A stretch of DNA of 64,000 bases from positions 434,001-498,000 of the forward strand of contig NZ_PUIA01000017.1 in assembly GCF_002967715.1 (NCBI RefSeq). Direction: 5' to 3'. Each line of letters starts with the position of its first letter. Position 1 is the first letter of the stretch. Both the position numbers and the translations under genes were made by a program. Shown piece by piece: positions 51,603 to 60,391 of the stretch. The notes beneath the pieces were generated by a model. It was not told the origin of the DNA. It was given only the letters and a program-made list of their open reading frames with translations, and made no database searches. Origin of the DNA: Blastopirellula marina. Its GTDB lineage: Bacteria > Planctomycetota > Planctomycetia > Pirellulales > Pirellulaceae.

Positions 51603-53531
51603 CTACTTGCGTTGGCTCATCTCGTGGACCATATCGACCAGTGCTCGTGCGTTGTCGACCGGAGTTTGCTGCATCACACCGTGCCCCAGGTTAAAGATGT
51701 GCCCTGGTCGGCCAGCTGCCTGATCGAGGACATCCTTTGCGCGGCGGCGAAGTTCCATCTGATCGGCCAGCAGCGAGACCGGATCGAGGTTTCCCTGCAC
51801 GGCGATGTTGTGACCAACCGTTTCCCAGGCCACATCCAGTCGAATGCGCCAGTCGACACCCACAACCGCCGCGCCCGATTCAGCCAACATCGGCAGCAGT
51901 GCCGGGTTGCCGGTCGCGAAGTTGATTACCGGCACCCCAGGCGCGATCTGCGCGACGATGTCCTTCACGTACGGAAGAACGTAGCGGCGATAGTCGTCCG
52001 GCCCCAAAGCACCGGCCCATGAATCGAATAGCTGTACGGCCTGCGCACCGGCAGCGATCTGGGCATTCAAGTATCGCGAGATCGCACGCACGAAGCGTTC
52101 CATCAGTTCGCGCCAGGCACCTGGGTCTCGGAACATGAGGGTCTTCGTGTTCACGTAATCGCGGCTGCCACCCCCTTCGATGGCATAGCTGGCCAAGGTA
52201 AACGGAGCACCGGCAAAGCCAATCAGCGGCATGTCGGACGGCAGGTCGGCACGCGTTTGCTTGACCGTTTCCATCACGTAGTGCAGCGAGTCGGTGCTTT
52301 CCAGTTCCAGCACCCGATCGACGTCGGCCGCTTCACGAATGGGGTTATGAATGACCGGCCCTTCCCCTTTGGCGAACTCCAGGTCCAAGCCCATCGGCTG
52401 CAAGATCGGCAAAAGGTCCGAAAAGATGATCGCCGCGTCGACACCCAACTTCTCGACCGCCGTGCACATCACTTCGCTACAAAGCTGTGGGTTGGCACAC
52501 AGCTCCAGAAAGGTGGTCTTCGCGCGGACGTCGCGGTATTCCTTCATGTAGCGTCCGGCCTGACGCATCAGCCACACAGGCGTGAAGTCGGTCGGCTCAC
52601 GACGGCAGGCCTTCAGGAACGCACTGTTGTACCACGGTGCGTCCTTGTTGAGAGCGGCCTTGGTCGTCTCTTCCAACACGGCCCGAATCTGACGTTTCCG
52701 AACGAGAATGTCCTGCGAGCGCTCAGCCGCGGCGGCGACCAGCGGCCCCATCTTGGGATGCTCGGGCTCGACATCAACCGGATAGCCCAAGTCACGCAAG
52801 CGTTCGCTCATGGTAGGACCGACGCTGCAGATCACCGTACCACGCAAGGCCGACGAGAAGGCCTCCAACTGTCCCTGTCGCTGAGCGAGCTTCAAGACGT
52901 GATTCAACTGGTTGGCCGACGTAAAGAGCGAGACATCGATCTTGCCGTCGATCATTTTCTGAATGTTCGCTGCCAAGGGGCCGATGTCTTCCGGCAAGTC
53001 CCAGTCGTACACGTGCAATGTTTCTACGTTCGCACCACGGGCCTCGAGCCCGGCCACCAGGCTGGCATTGGTGACCCCATATTCCTGCACCACCAACGTT
53101 TGATTGGCGATGTGAATCTCGGTATCGATCGTCTGCAAAATATCTCGCCACGTATTGGGCTCAGGCACTTTGATCGTCGGCGTGAGGTTCACTTCCCGCA
53201 TCGCGGCAACCGGCTTCGGTCCGCGGCAGATCGTGGTGATGTCGGACAATGCATCCAGAAACCGCTGCTTGTCGACCTTGCGATCGATGGCCGCCAGAAG
53301 GTGGTTGAAACCCACCCCTGTCATGAAAATGACGATGTCGATCTGCCCCGTGATCACCCTGTTGGCGAAGTCGATCGCTGGCTGATTGTCTTCCAGTGGG
53401 ACTTCTCGCATCGAAGGGCTCACGTGCGGAACGCCCCCGAACTTCTCGATGATCATCGCCATTTCTTTCCCGCGACGACTCTCGAACGAGGCAACATTCA
53501 GGCCTGCGAAGTTTTTTCCATTTTCTGGCAT
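51603..53531 (-). CDS. HemD-HemE fusion (uroporphyrinogen-III synthase / uroporphyrinogen decarboxylase)
   Basis: A 642-residue bifunctional heme enzyme. Residues 1-275 are a HemD domain: two Rossmann-like halves with IVIFMTGVGFNHLLAAI, TICRGPKPVAAM and SLFTSANQLNHVLKLA, converting hydroxymethylbilane to uroporphyrinogen III. After a linker (276-302), residues 303-642 are HemE: FTPVWLMRQAGRYMKEYRDV (arginine/aspartate substrate pocket), DAAIIFSDLLPILQPMGLDL and GNLDPVSLLA, decarboxylating it to coproporphyrinogen III. No hemC, hemA or other heme gene is near. A single continuous frame supports a true fusion. The ATG at 53531 is used. Confidence 0.93.
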   Translation of the reverse strand: MPENGKNFAGLNVASFESRRGKEMAMIIEKFGGVPHVSPSMREVPLEDNQPAIDFANRVITGQIDIVIFMTGVGFNHLLAAIDRKVDKQRFLDALSDITTICRGPKPVAAMREVNLTPTIKVPEPNTWRDILQTIDTEIHIANQTLVVQEYGVTNASLVAGLEARGANVETLHVYDWDLPEDIGPLAANIQKMIDGKIDVSLFTSANQLNHVLKLAQRQGQLEAFSSALRGTVICSVGPTMSERLRDLGYPVDVEPEHPKMGPLVAAAAERSQDILVRKRQIRAVLEETTKAALNKDAPWYNSAFLKACRREPTDFTPVWLMRQAGRYMKEYRDVRAKTTFLELCANPQLCSEVMCTAVEKLGVDAAIIFSDLLPILQPMGLDLEFAKGEGPVIHNPIREAADVDRVLELESTDSLHYVMETVKQTRADLPSDMPLIGFAGAPFTLASYAIEGGGSRDYVNTKTLMFRDPGAWRELMERFVRAISRYLNAQIAAGAQAVQLFDSWAGALGPDDYRRYVLPYVKDIVAQIAPGVPVINFATGNPALLPMLAESGAAVVGVDWRIRLDVAWETVGHNIAVQGNLDPVSLLADQMELRRRAKDVLDQAAGRPGHIFNLGHGVMQQTPVDNARALVDMVHEMSQRK

Positions 53532-53816
53532 ATAAATCTAATCCGCGTCTAGCTCTATTGGGGTGGGCGGTCGACAGGGAAAGCGTTCCGGCATCGATAT
53601 TCACACGGAAACGCGCCCAGCGGTCAATTTTGCAGGAGATTGCCGCCAAACCACTGGTGTGGCAGCCCCTCCAATTCATTGACCGGCTTGTATTCTATTC
53701 CTACGATGATGATTGTGCAGTGTACACCACCTTACGGTGCGCAACTGCCATGCTCCTCTGATTTTAGCAGTTTGCGGTCTCGGCCGGTGAACGAAGGCTT
53801 TTCGTGAGTTCCCCCC
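53532..53816. other. Divergent intergenic region of hemDE and the VWA operon
   Basis: 285 bases between divergent starts, expected to contain both promoters. No repeat or gene was recognised. Confidence 0.5.
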
Positions 53817-54848
53817 ATGCAACTTTCCTGCTTTTACTGCAGTAAGAACCTGACGGCAACCGCCGATCAATTGGGTGGTGAAGTTGTTTGTCCGCACTGT
53901 GGCAATGTCGTGCGTCTGCCAGATGCCGAGCAACTGCATAAAACCGAAGAAGACCATCAGCCGAAGTCCCATAACTGGCTAACCGACAGTATCTCGGGCT
54001 TTGCTTCGCTGCTGATTCACATGGGCATCTTGTTTGTCCTGGCAGCCGTTACTTGTGATTATCGCAGTGGTCTTCCCGAAGGGGAGGAAGTCTCGATCGG
54101 CGAGCTACCGGGGATCGATCTGACTGACTCGGGTGGAGACGTCCTCGATACGAGCGAAGTGGAACAAAGTTCCGACACAGCCAGCCTCGACGAGCTGGTC
54201 GCCGACATCGAGCCCCCCACCGCAGCCACGTCCGAGATGGGAGACGAAGTCAGTCTTTCGCAGCTACTGCCCAGCGGTGCCGCAGGCGGCGCGGCAGGAT
54301 CGTTGAACACCATCGGCGGTGGTGGCGGTGCCGTGGGCGCGGGCACCACATTTATGGGCGTGCGGGCCGAAGGTTCACGCATCTGCATCATTGCCGACTG
54401 CAGCGGCAGTATGAGTGGCCCGAAGATCGAATATCTGAAAGAAGAAGTTCTCGAAGCAGTGCGCAGCATGTCGCGCGAGAGTGAGTTTCAGATTGTCTTC
54501 TTTAATAGCGTATCTGTTCCCTACAACATGCGTGGCTGGCGAAACCCCAAGCGCGACCTCGACAACGTGAAACGCTGGCTCAACACGGTCACGGCCCAGG
54601 GTGGCACCAATCCGATTCCCGCGTTTGAGGATGCATTCAAACTAACGCCGGCCCCGGATGCGATCTTCTTCATGACCGACGGCCAATTCGAGCCGAATGT
54701 GGTCCCGGGGGTGAAAGCGCTGAACATTGGTGGCAGCAACCGCACCAAGATTCATGCAATCTCGTTCATCGATAAGGCCGCCGAAGCAGAGATGAGGCAG
54801 ATTGCAAACGACTCCGGAGGATCGTATCGCCATGTCTCTGCCTTTTGA
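53817..54848 (+). CDS. Zinc ribbon - TM - VWA domain protein
   Basis: A 343-residue protein. The N-terminal zinc ribbon has Cys5, Cys8, Cys25, Cys28 (CFYC...CPHC). One membrane helix near 60-79 (GFASLLIHMGILFVLAAVTC). An acidic then Gly-rich extracytoplasmic linker (90-180) leads to a VWA domain (about 187-340): RICIIADCSGSMSGPKIEYL with an intact MIDAS D194-x-S196-x-S198, GGTNPIPAFEDAF and IFFMTDGQFE. With the ribbon cytosolic and VWA outside, it could bridge two compartments. First gene of the operon to the window end. Its 3-prime end overlaps the next start by 17 bp. Confidence 0.83.
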   Translation: MQLSCFYCSKNLTATADQLGGEVVCPHCGNVVRLPDAEQLHKTEEDHQPKSHNWLTDSISGFASLLIHMGILFVLAAVTCDYRSGLPEGEEVSIGELPGIDLTDSGGDVLDTSEVEQSSDTASLDELVADIEPPTAATSEMGDEVSLSQLLPSGAAGGAAGSLNTIGGGGGAVGAGTTFMGVRAEGSRICIIADCSGSMSGPKIEYLKEEVLEAVRSMSRESEFQIVFFNSVSVPYNMRGWRNPKRDLDNVKRWLNTVTAQGGTNPIPAFEDAFKLTPAPDAIFFMTDGQFEPNVVPGVKALNIGGSNRTKIHAISFIDKAAEAEMRQIANDSGGSYRHVSAF

Positions 54849-55983
54849 AAGCCCGCGCGTGAGCACGTGGCTCGGGCAATGCATGGCGGTTTGGGTCGCC
54901 GCGTTTTGGCTGGCTACGCCAACGCACGCCCAGGCCGATCGTCTTATCCTCCGCGACCTTCGTCTGCTGAATAACATCACCGTGATTGGCTTTGACGAAG
55001 AAGGAGTCAAAGTCACCGACAACAACCTTGTCCCCTGGCACGAGATCGAGCTTGGCACCGTCAGCCCTGACAAGCAAGCCGACTTCGATAGACTGCGAAA
55101 GGAGTTGGGGGATCCTCTCTTTCGTATCCACCAGCGACTGAAAGTGGGAGACTACGCGGGAGCCAGCGAACCGGCCGAAGCTATCTTCGATCGCTATAAA
55201 GACCGCGATTCCAAAGTCGCCTACATGGTATGTCAGGCCGCCATGTGGGGACGCCTGGCCGAAGGAGAACGAGAAGCGGCTCTCGAGCCGTACTTCTGCT
55301 GCCTGCGGATTATGAAAAAGTCGGCTCGGACCAGCGAAGTAACACAACTGCCGGGCAGCCGCACGCTCGACTACGACAAGCAAACCGGCCTCACCTCCGA
55401 CATGCTGCCAATCTTCTTCGATCACGAAAAAGCAGCCGCGGCGTTAACCAAAGCGGGCACGGCAGCCACGTCGATTGGTTCCGCTGCACCAGACGGCGTG
55501 CTAGTTTACATGGCCGCTCTGTCCATCGCGGCCGAAGACTTCGCCCAGGCAGAAACATGGCAGTCACGTATTCGTAGCGGTAATCCAACCCTGAAACAAT
55601 GGCCGGCACTTCTGAATGCACAGCTACGCATTCAATCAGGCGATCTGATCGGTGCGCGGGCCGACCTGGAACCACTGATTTACAGTTTCGAGACCTGGAA
55701 CCAACCGGTCGCATGGTACCTGCTGGGGACCTCAGGCTCGCGTTCGAGCGAGTTTCTGCGGATCGAAAACGGTGTGCTCGACCTGCTGCACATCCCGGCC
55801 CTATACGGTAGCGAATATCCTGAACTGGCAGCGGCGGCACTGTCAGAAACTTACTCGGCGTTAAACCGCATCCAACAACCGACACAGGCCAAGGAAATTC
55901 GTCGGCAGCTCTTGCTGTTTTACGGCGGAACGACCCACGCCCAACAAATCCGCGCAGCGACACAGTCCAAAAGCAACCCTTGA
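54832..55983 (+). CDS. Secreted TPR-like helical protein
   Basis: A 383-residue exported protein. MSLPFESPRVSTWLGQCMAV begins a signal peptide, cleaved near ATPTHAQA. After a short beta-rich stretch (DRLILRDLRLLNNITVIGFD), the rest is helical hairpins of TPR type (e.g. FRIHQRLKVGDYAGASEPAE, YMAALSIAAEDFAQAETWQS). Start ATG 54832 with GGAGG upstream, overlapping the VWA gene by 17 bp. It is probably periplasmic and part of the same complex. No homologous family recognised. Confidence 0.75.
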   Translation: MSLPFESPRVSTWLGQCMAVWVAAFWLATPTHAQADRLILRDLRLLNNITVIGFDEEGVKVTDNNLVPWHEIELGTVSPDKQADFDRLRKELGDPLFRIHQRLKVGDYAGASEPAEAIFDRYKDRDSKVAYMVCQAAMWGRLAEGEREAALEPYFCCLRIMKKSARTSEVTQLPGSRTLDYDKQTGLTSDMLPIFFDHEKAAAALTKAGTAATSIGSAAPDGVLVYMAALSIAAEDFAQAETWQSRIRSGNPTLKQWPALLNAQLRIQSGDLIGARADLEPLIYSFETWNQPVAWYLLGTSGSRSSEFLRIENGVLDLLHIPALYGSEYPELAAAALSETYSALNRIQQPTQAKEIRRQLLLFYGGTTHAQQIRAATQSKSNP

Positions 55984-55997
55984 GAGGCACCCTTGAT

Positions 55998-56807
55998 ATG
56001 CGACACAAGACGACGCCCAAGACGGGCATCTTCTATTGCCTGGTACTGCTGGTAGCAGTGTTTACGGTTCAGCTCTGGGCCCAAGATTCGTCGGCTCCGG
56101 CACCTCCTTCGCCGGACACGCTGACACTCGACAGCAACAACAGTGCAACCACCGCGCCCCGGGCCGACTACGAAGAGAAAACGCTTCTCGACACGCTGAT
56201 GGATGGTGGTACGGTCGGTGTGCTGATCGGCCTCTTGTCGATGGTCGCGATCGGCTTCATCGTCGAACACTTCCTCACCATCCGCAAAAGCGTGCTGCTG
56301 CCGGAAGGGGTTGCCTATGAACTGGAAGAGATGATCGCCCAAGGACGCGTCGACGAAGCGTTGGAAGTTTGTAAGAACCCCGAGTATCAATCGCTGTTAA
56401 CCTACGTGGTGCAGGCCGGTCTCGAACGTTTCCGTGGAGCTGAGTTCGGTTTTGCCGAATACAAAGCAGCCGTCGAAGAAGCGGGCGAAGATCAAACGGC
56501 CAAGCTGTATCGCAAGACCGAAGTACTTGGTCTGATCGGTTCGATCGCTCCAATGCTCGGGCTCACCGGTACGGTGCTCGGTATGATCAAGGCCTTCAAT
56601 ACGATCGCCTCAAGTGGCGGGGCTCCCAAGCCCGAAGATCTGGCCGGTTCGATTGGTCAGGCCCTGGTTACAACGCTGCTAGGGCTGGTTGTGGCTATTC
56701 CAGCGATGGTGGCTTACAGCTACTTCGGCAACCGCATCGATTCGCTGGTCGCGGAAGTTGGCAAGCGTGTGGAACAAATCCTGACCCCGCTAGGTCGTCG
56801 CCGGTAA
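55998..56807 (+). CDS. MotA/TolQ/ExbB proton-channel family protein
   Basis: A 269-residue inner-membrane protein. The N-terminal helix (FYCLVLLVAVFTVQLWA) may be a signal sequence; after a Pro/Thr linker come three helices. The signature is GLIGSIAPMLGLTGTVLGMI followed by KAFNTIASSGG, with GQALVTTLLGLVVAIPAMVAY ending the pore region. It couples proton flow to envelope work with the ExbD partners that follow 18 bp and about 4 bp later. The ATG at 55998 has GAGAGG upstream. Confidence 0.93.
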   Translation: MRHKTTPKTGIFYCLVLLVAVFTVQLWAQDSSAPAPPSPDTLTLDSNNSATTAPRADYEEKTLLDTLMDGGTVGVLIGLLSMVAIGFIVEHFLTIRKSVLLPEGVAYELEEMIAQGRVDEALEVCKNPEYQSLLTYVVQAGLERFRGAEFGFAEYKAAVEEAGEDQTAKLYRKTEVLGLIGSIAPMLGLTGTVLGMIKAFNTIASSGGAPKPEDLAGSIGQALVTTLLGLVVAIPAMVAYSYFGNRIDSLVAEVGKRVEQILTPLGRRR

Positions 56808-56825
56808 TCGCTGGGAGAGAATGAC

Positions 56826-57242
56826 ATGAAGCTCTCTAAGAAGCGAGTGCGACACACCAAGGGGATGGACATCACGCCGATGATCGACATCGTCTTCTTG
56901 CTGTTGATCTTCTTCATCACCGTCAGCCAGGTCTCGGAAACAAACCGCGAGAAACTGGAACTGCCGGAACTGAAGGGGGCGCAGGATCAGAAGAAGACCT
57001 CCCTGGTCGTCAACATCAACAAGGCCGGCGAAATCATCGTAGCCGGCAATCAGCTGCAACTTGCCGACGTGGCGTTTTTAGTCGGCAAAGAACTCGAAAC
57101 CAACGGGGGCGATCCGGGGCTGGTTACCGTGGTGGTTCGCATCGACCACAACGCAACCTGCCAGGTTCCTAATGCCTTGGTCAAACAACTGGCCGGCCAG
57201 GGGATCTCGAAAGTTCGTCTCGCCGTTCAGGTACCCAACTAA
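56826..57242 (+). CDS. ExbD/TolR biopolymer transport protein, copy 1
   Basis: A 138-residue protein with one N-terminal helix: MDITPMIDIVFLLLIFFITV, in which Asp21 is the conserved proton-path residue. The C-terminal ~100 residues form the periplasmic ExbD/TolR domain (SLVVNINKAGEIIVAGNQLQ, VTVVVRIDHNATCQVPNAL). Follows ExbB by 18 bp. A second ExbD paralogue starts 3 bp after its stop. Confidence 0.93.
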   Translation: MKLSKKRVRHTKGMDITPMIDIVFLLLIFFITVSQVSETNREKLELPELKGAQDQKKTSLVVNINKAGEIIVAGNQLQLADVAFLVGKELETNGGDPGLVTVVVRIDHNATCQVPNALVKQLAGQGISKVRLAVQVPN

Positions 57243-57245
57243 ACC

Positions 57246-57671
57246 ATGAAACTTTCCAGCCATAAACGTACGCATAAACGCCAGATCACGCTGGACATGA
57301 CCAGCATGATCGATGTCGTGTTTCTGCTGCTGATCTTCTTCATCGTTACGGCCAGCTTCACGAAAACCGAACGCGACCTGGATGCGATCACCAAGGTGAA
57401 CGAGAAGTCGAGCAGCGCGGCCAAGACCGACCTGGAACCGGCCATCGTCCAGCTGGCCGAAGTCGATGGAAGTTGGGTCTATCAGATCGGCTCGAACAAC
57501 ATGAGCACCTTTGCCGAGCTGCAGGAAGTGCTCGACAAGTTTCCCAACAAAGCCGATGGCGCATTCGTCCGAGCCCCCGATGCGGCTCCTTACGGCATGG
57601 CCGCGTCGGCCATTCAAGCTTGCAAGAATGCCGATTTCCCCGGCGTATCGTACGTTCCGTTAACTCAATAA
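57246..57671 (+). CDS. ExbD/TolR biopolymer transport protein, copy 2
   Basis: A 141-residue paralogue of the preceding gene: LDMTSMIDVVFLLLIFFIVT with Asp23 in the same place, then a periplasmic domain (WVYQIGSNNMSTFAELQEVL) that is quite different from copy 1. Two ExbD types in series suggest a heteromeric ExbB-ExbD1-ExbD2 channel. It starts 3 bases after copy 1. Confidence 0.93.
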   Translation: MKLSSHKRTHKRQITLDMTSMIDVVFLLLIFFIVTASFTKTERDLDAITKVNEKSSSAAKTDLEPAIVQLAEVDGSWVYQIGSNNMSTFAELQEVLDKFPNKADGAFVRAPDAAPYGMAASAIQACKNADFPGVSYVPLTQ

Positions 57672-57689
57672 AAGAAGCCCTGCTCTCTC

Positions 57690-60359
57690 GTGCCTGCCGC
57701 GCTGACATGGCGAATCGCATTTGCACTTCTTGGCTGTTTCACGGCCGCCGGAACGTGCCTTGTTCCGCTGCGCATCGCCCACGCTCAGAACGAGGTCGTC
57801 AACGACAAGCGATCTCCACAACAGATGATCGAAGAGTACCGCCGCGTCGACAGCTATCTGGGCAAGTTCAATTTGCCAGACCAGCGACTGCTGTTGATCG
57901 AGCGTTACCTGAAGCATGCCCTACCGGCCGAAGAGCAGGAGGAACTACTCGATCAAGGCTCGCAGTTGTACGCGACGCAGCTGATGCTTTACGCCGACGA
58001 TCCGGTTCGATCGAAGCATTATTTGCAAAAGGTTCAGAAATTTCTCGCCGACCACCCCAGTGCCGATACGCCAGCCATTCAGGTGATGCTGCTGCAAGCC
58101 GATTACAACCGCGGCGAGGCCGCCGTCACACGATGGCTCAACGATCCGGCCGATAAAGAGTCGCTCGCCGAAGCCAACAGCGTCTTTCAGAGGATTGCTC
58201 CGAAGCTGATCGACTATCACAAGTCGATTCAGAAACGCATTGAAGAACAGTGGGGCGTCATCGACCGCATGCCTTCTGGTTCCGGCAGAGAGTCGCGCGA
58301 GAAAGTCGTGCGGGAACTGGAAGGGGTCGTCGGACGCGCCGCGTTCTTCGGTGCCTGGTCGAACTATTACCTTTCGCTCGTCGAAGGCACCAAGGGACCG
58401 TCGAAGTACTCGAAGGTCGCCATCGATCTCTTTCGCGGATTACTCGACCTGAAGATCGACCCGAAATCAACAACTTCCTGGCATGAAGCGGCCGATCCGA
58501 ATCGAATGGGGCTGGAACAGGAATGGCGAGCTCGGGCCTTGATCGGCCTGGCCATGTCCGAGATCCTAGATGGCAACGTACAGGATGGCCAGCGCTGCTT
58601 CACCTTGCTGGAAGCTGGCCCCACAAGTGCCGAGATCGCTGATCAATCCGAATATTGGTACTGCCGCGGACTGATCAATGCCGGCAAGCTCGACGAGGCG
58701 GCCGACTTCGCCAAGATGACCATTGAAAATTTTCAGGGGAGTTCGTCCCCCGGTAAGACGAGCCTATGCGTGCTGTTGGCCGACACCGGACTGCGGGAAG
58801 GTGCCGACGCTCCTAAGATCCGCGACATGGGAATCCAGGGATTGATCGGCCTGGCAAAGCTAGGTCATCACTCGGCGGCCATCCAGCTAGTCGAGAAGTA
58901 CGGCATCGATCTGGAAAACTCGCAAGGCTTCTACATGATGTGGCTCGTCGGCCAGCAAAAATTCGCCGATGCCGAGAAATCCAAGTCGGACGATGACTAT
59001 CGCACCGCCCAGACCCAGCTTCGCGATGCCCTAGCGGCACCGGAAGCGAAGAAGGACCTTCTTTCGGCCAGTGAATGTCGATACACGCTCGGCTGGTGCA
59101 GCTACCGTCTGGAAGAGCACGCCGAAGCCGGCATGAACTTTCAGGACGCCGTGGCGGGTCTTAAAGGACCTAACCCCGGCAAGGCAGCCGAAGCGGCCTG
59201 GATGGCGTTTGTCTCGTACCAGGCACTCGCCAAAGAAGAGCCTCGTTACGGGCTGCGTGCCATCGAAGTGCTGGAAGACTTGAAGCGAGACTTTCCCAAT
59301 CACCAGTACGCGCAGAAGGCCGACTACTTCATCGCCAAATTGCAACAGTCTCGCGGCTCGATGACCTCGTCGATCCGGCAGTTGCAAAGCATCAGTCCGA
59401 GCGATCCGAACTATTGGTCGGCCAAGTTCGACTTGTGCAATCTGCTGCGGCAGCAAGTCGATCAGGCCTCGTCCGAAGATGAAAAGAAAGAACTGGCCGG
59501 ACAACTCAAAAAGGTCGCCGACGATCTGCAGACGCGATTGAACCAGGATTCCGCTCCAGAAGATCGCGTCTCCGGCGTGGTACGCTGCCTGTTGAACGTT
59601 TCCGATCTAGCACGCAAAGACATCTTACCTTCCAGCGATTTCACTAAGTACGTCGGCCAGGCGAAGTCTCTGGTCACTTCTCTGCCGCCGGAAGACCGGG
59701 CCTGGGTCGATTACCACTACCAGGCGCTCATGCTGGCCCGCATGCAGAAGAACGATAGCGCGGTCGCCACGCATGCCGACTGGCTCCTCAAGAATGCCAA
59801 GGGGACCCCATACGAACAGTCGGCGCTGATTGTCAGAGCCCTGGAAATCGACCAGCTGGTCGCGGCCTCGAACGCTCCGGACATGGCGTTATGGGAAGAA
59901 GGATTCGATATTTACAGCCGGCTGGCAAAACACCTCGGAGCGACTTCCGCGATCGTTCAGCAGAACAAGAACGCCAAAGTGGCCTGCTCGAAGGCAGCCG
60001 ATTTTGCCGAGAAACTTAATCGCTGGTCCGAAGCAGCGACCTACCTGCGTGTGCTGGTCGCGGCCTATCCGAAAGAGCAAGAGTACCTGCAAAGACTAGG
60101 AAGAGTCGAGTTCACGCTGCAGAACTACGCCGGGGCCCTTGGGCATTGGCGAACCTTGCTGGTGGGGCTCAAAAAGGGGGACGAAGCCTGGTTCGAGGCC
60201 AAGTACTACCAACTGGCCTGCCTGCAGCAAACCGACCGCGATCAAGCCAAAACGGTCCTGGAGCAGTTTGAATTACTGCACCCAGATTGGGGTTTGCCCC
60301 CGTGGCGCGATAAAATAAAGACACTCGCCCAGCAGATCTCCAGATCTGACGGGTCGTAA
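57690..60359 (+). CDS. Large secreted TPR-repeat protein
   Basis: An 889-residue exported protein. GTG start at 57690; signal peptide ending CLVPLRIAHAQ. The rest is alpha-helical TPR units (e.g. CRYTLGWCSYRLEEHAEAGM NFQDAVAGL, YQLACLQQTDRDQAKTVLEQ). Likely a periplasmic scaffold, comparable in design to cell-division or envelope-assembly TPR proteins such as YbgF/CpoB but much larger. It starts 18 bp after ExbD2. No catalytic motif is seen. Confidence 0.85.
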   Translation: MPAALTWRIAFALLGCFTAAGTCLVPLRIAHAQNEVVNDKRSPQQMIEEYRRVDSYLGKFNLPDQRLLLIERYLKHALPAEEQEELLDQGSQLYATQLMLYADDPVRSKHYLQKVQKFLADHPSADTPAIQVMLLQADYNRGEAAVTRWLNDPADKESLAEANSVFQRIAPKLIDYHKSIQKRIEEQWGVIDRMPSGSGRESREKVVRELEGVVGRAAFFGAWSNYYLSLVEGTKGPSKYSKVAIDLFRGLLDLKIDPKSTTSWHEAADPNRMGLEQEWRARALIGLAMSEILDGNVQDGQRCFTLLEAGPTSAEIADQSEYWYCRGLINAGKLDEAADFAKMTIENFQGSSSPGKTSLCVLLADTGLREGADAPKIRDMGIQGLIGLAKLGHHSAAIQLVEKYGIDLENSQGFYMMWLVGQQKFADAEKSKSDDDYRTAQTQLRDALAAPEAKKDLLSASECRYTLGWCSYRLEEHAEAGMNFQDAVAGLKGPNPGKAAEAAWMAFVSYQALAKEEPRYGLRAIEVLEDLKRDFPNHQYAQKADYFIAKLQQSRGSMTSSIRQLQSISPSDPNYWSAKFDLCNLLRQQVDQASSEDEKKELAGQLKKVADDLQTRLNQDSAPEDRVSGVVRCLLNVSDLARKDILPSSDFTKYVGQAKSLVTSLPPEDRAWVDYHYQALMLARMQKNDSAVATHADWLLKNAKGTPYEQSALIVRALEIDQLVAASNAPDMALWEEGFDIYSRLAKHLGATSAIVQQNKNAKVACSKAADFAEKLNRWSEAATYLRVLVAAYPKEQEYLQRLGRVEFTLQNYAGALGHWRTLLVGLKKGDEAWFEAKYYQLACLQQTDRDQAKTVLEQFELLHPDWGLPPWRDKIKTLAQQISRSDGS

Positions 60360-60391
60360 CCTGCCAGTAATTCCCGAACACATTCAGTGGA

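Noticed and set aside
52257-53552. 431-residue plus-strand frame opposite hemD-hemE
   Set aside because: Antisense shadow of the HemD-HemE fusion.
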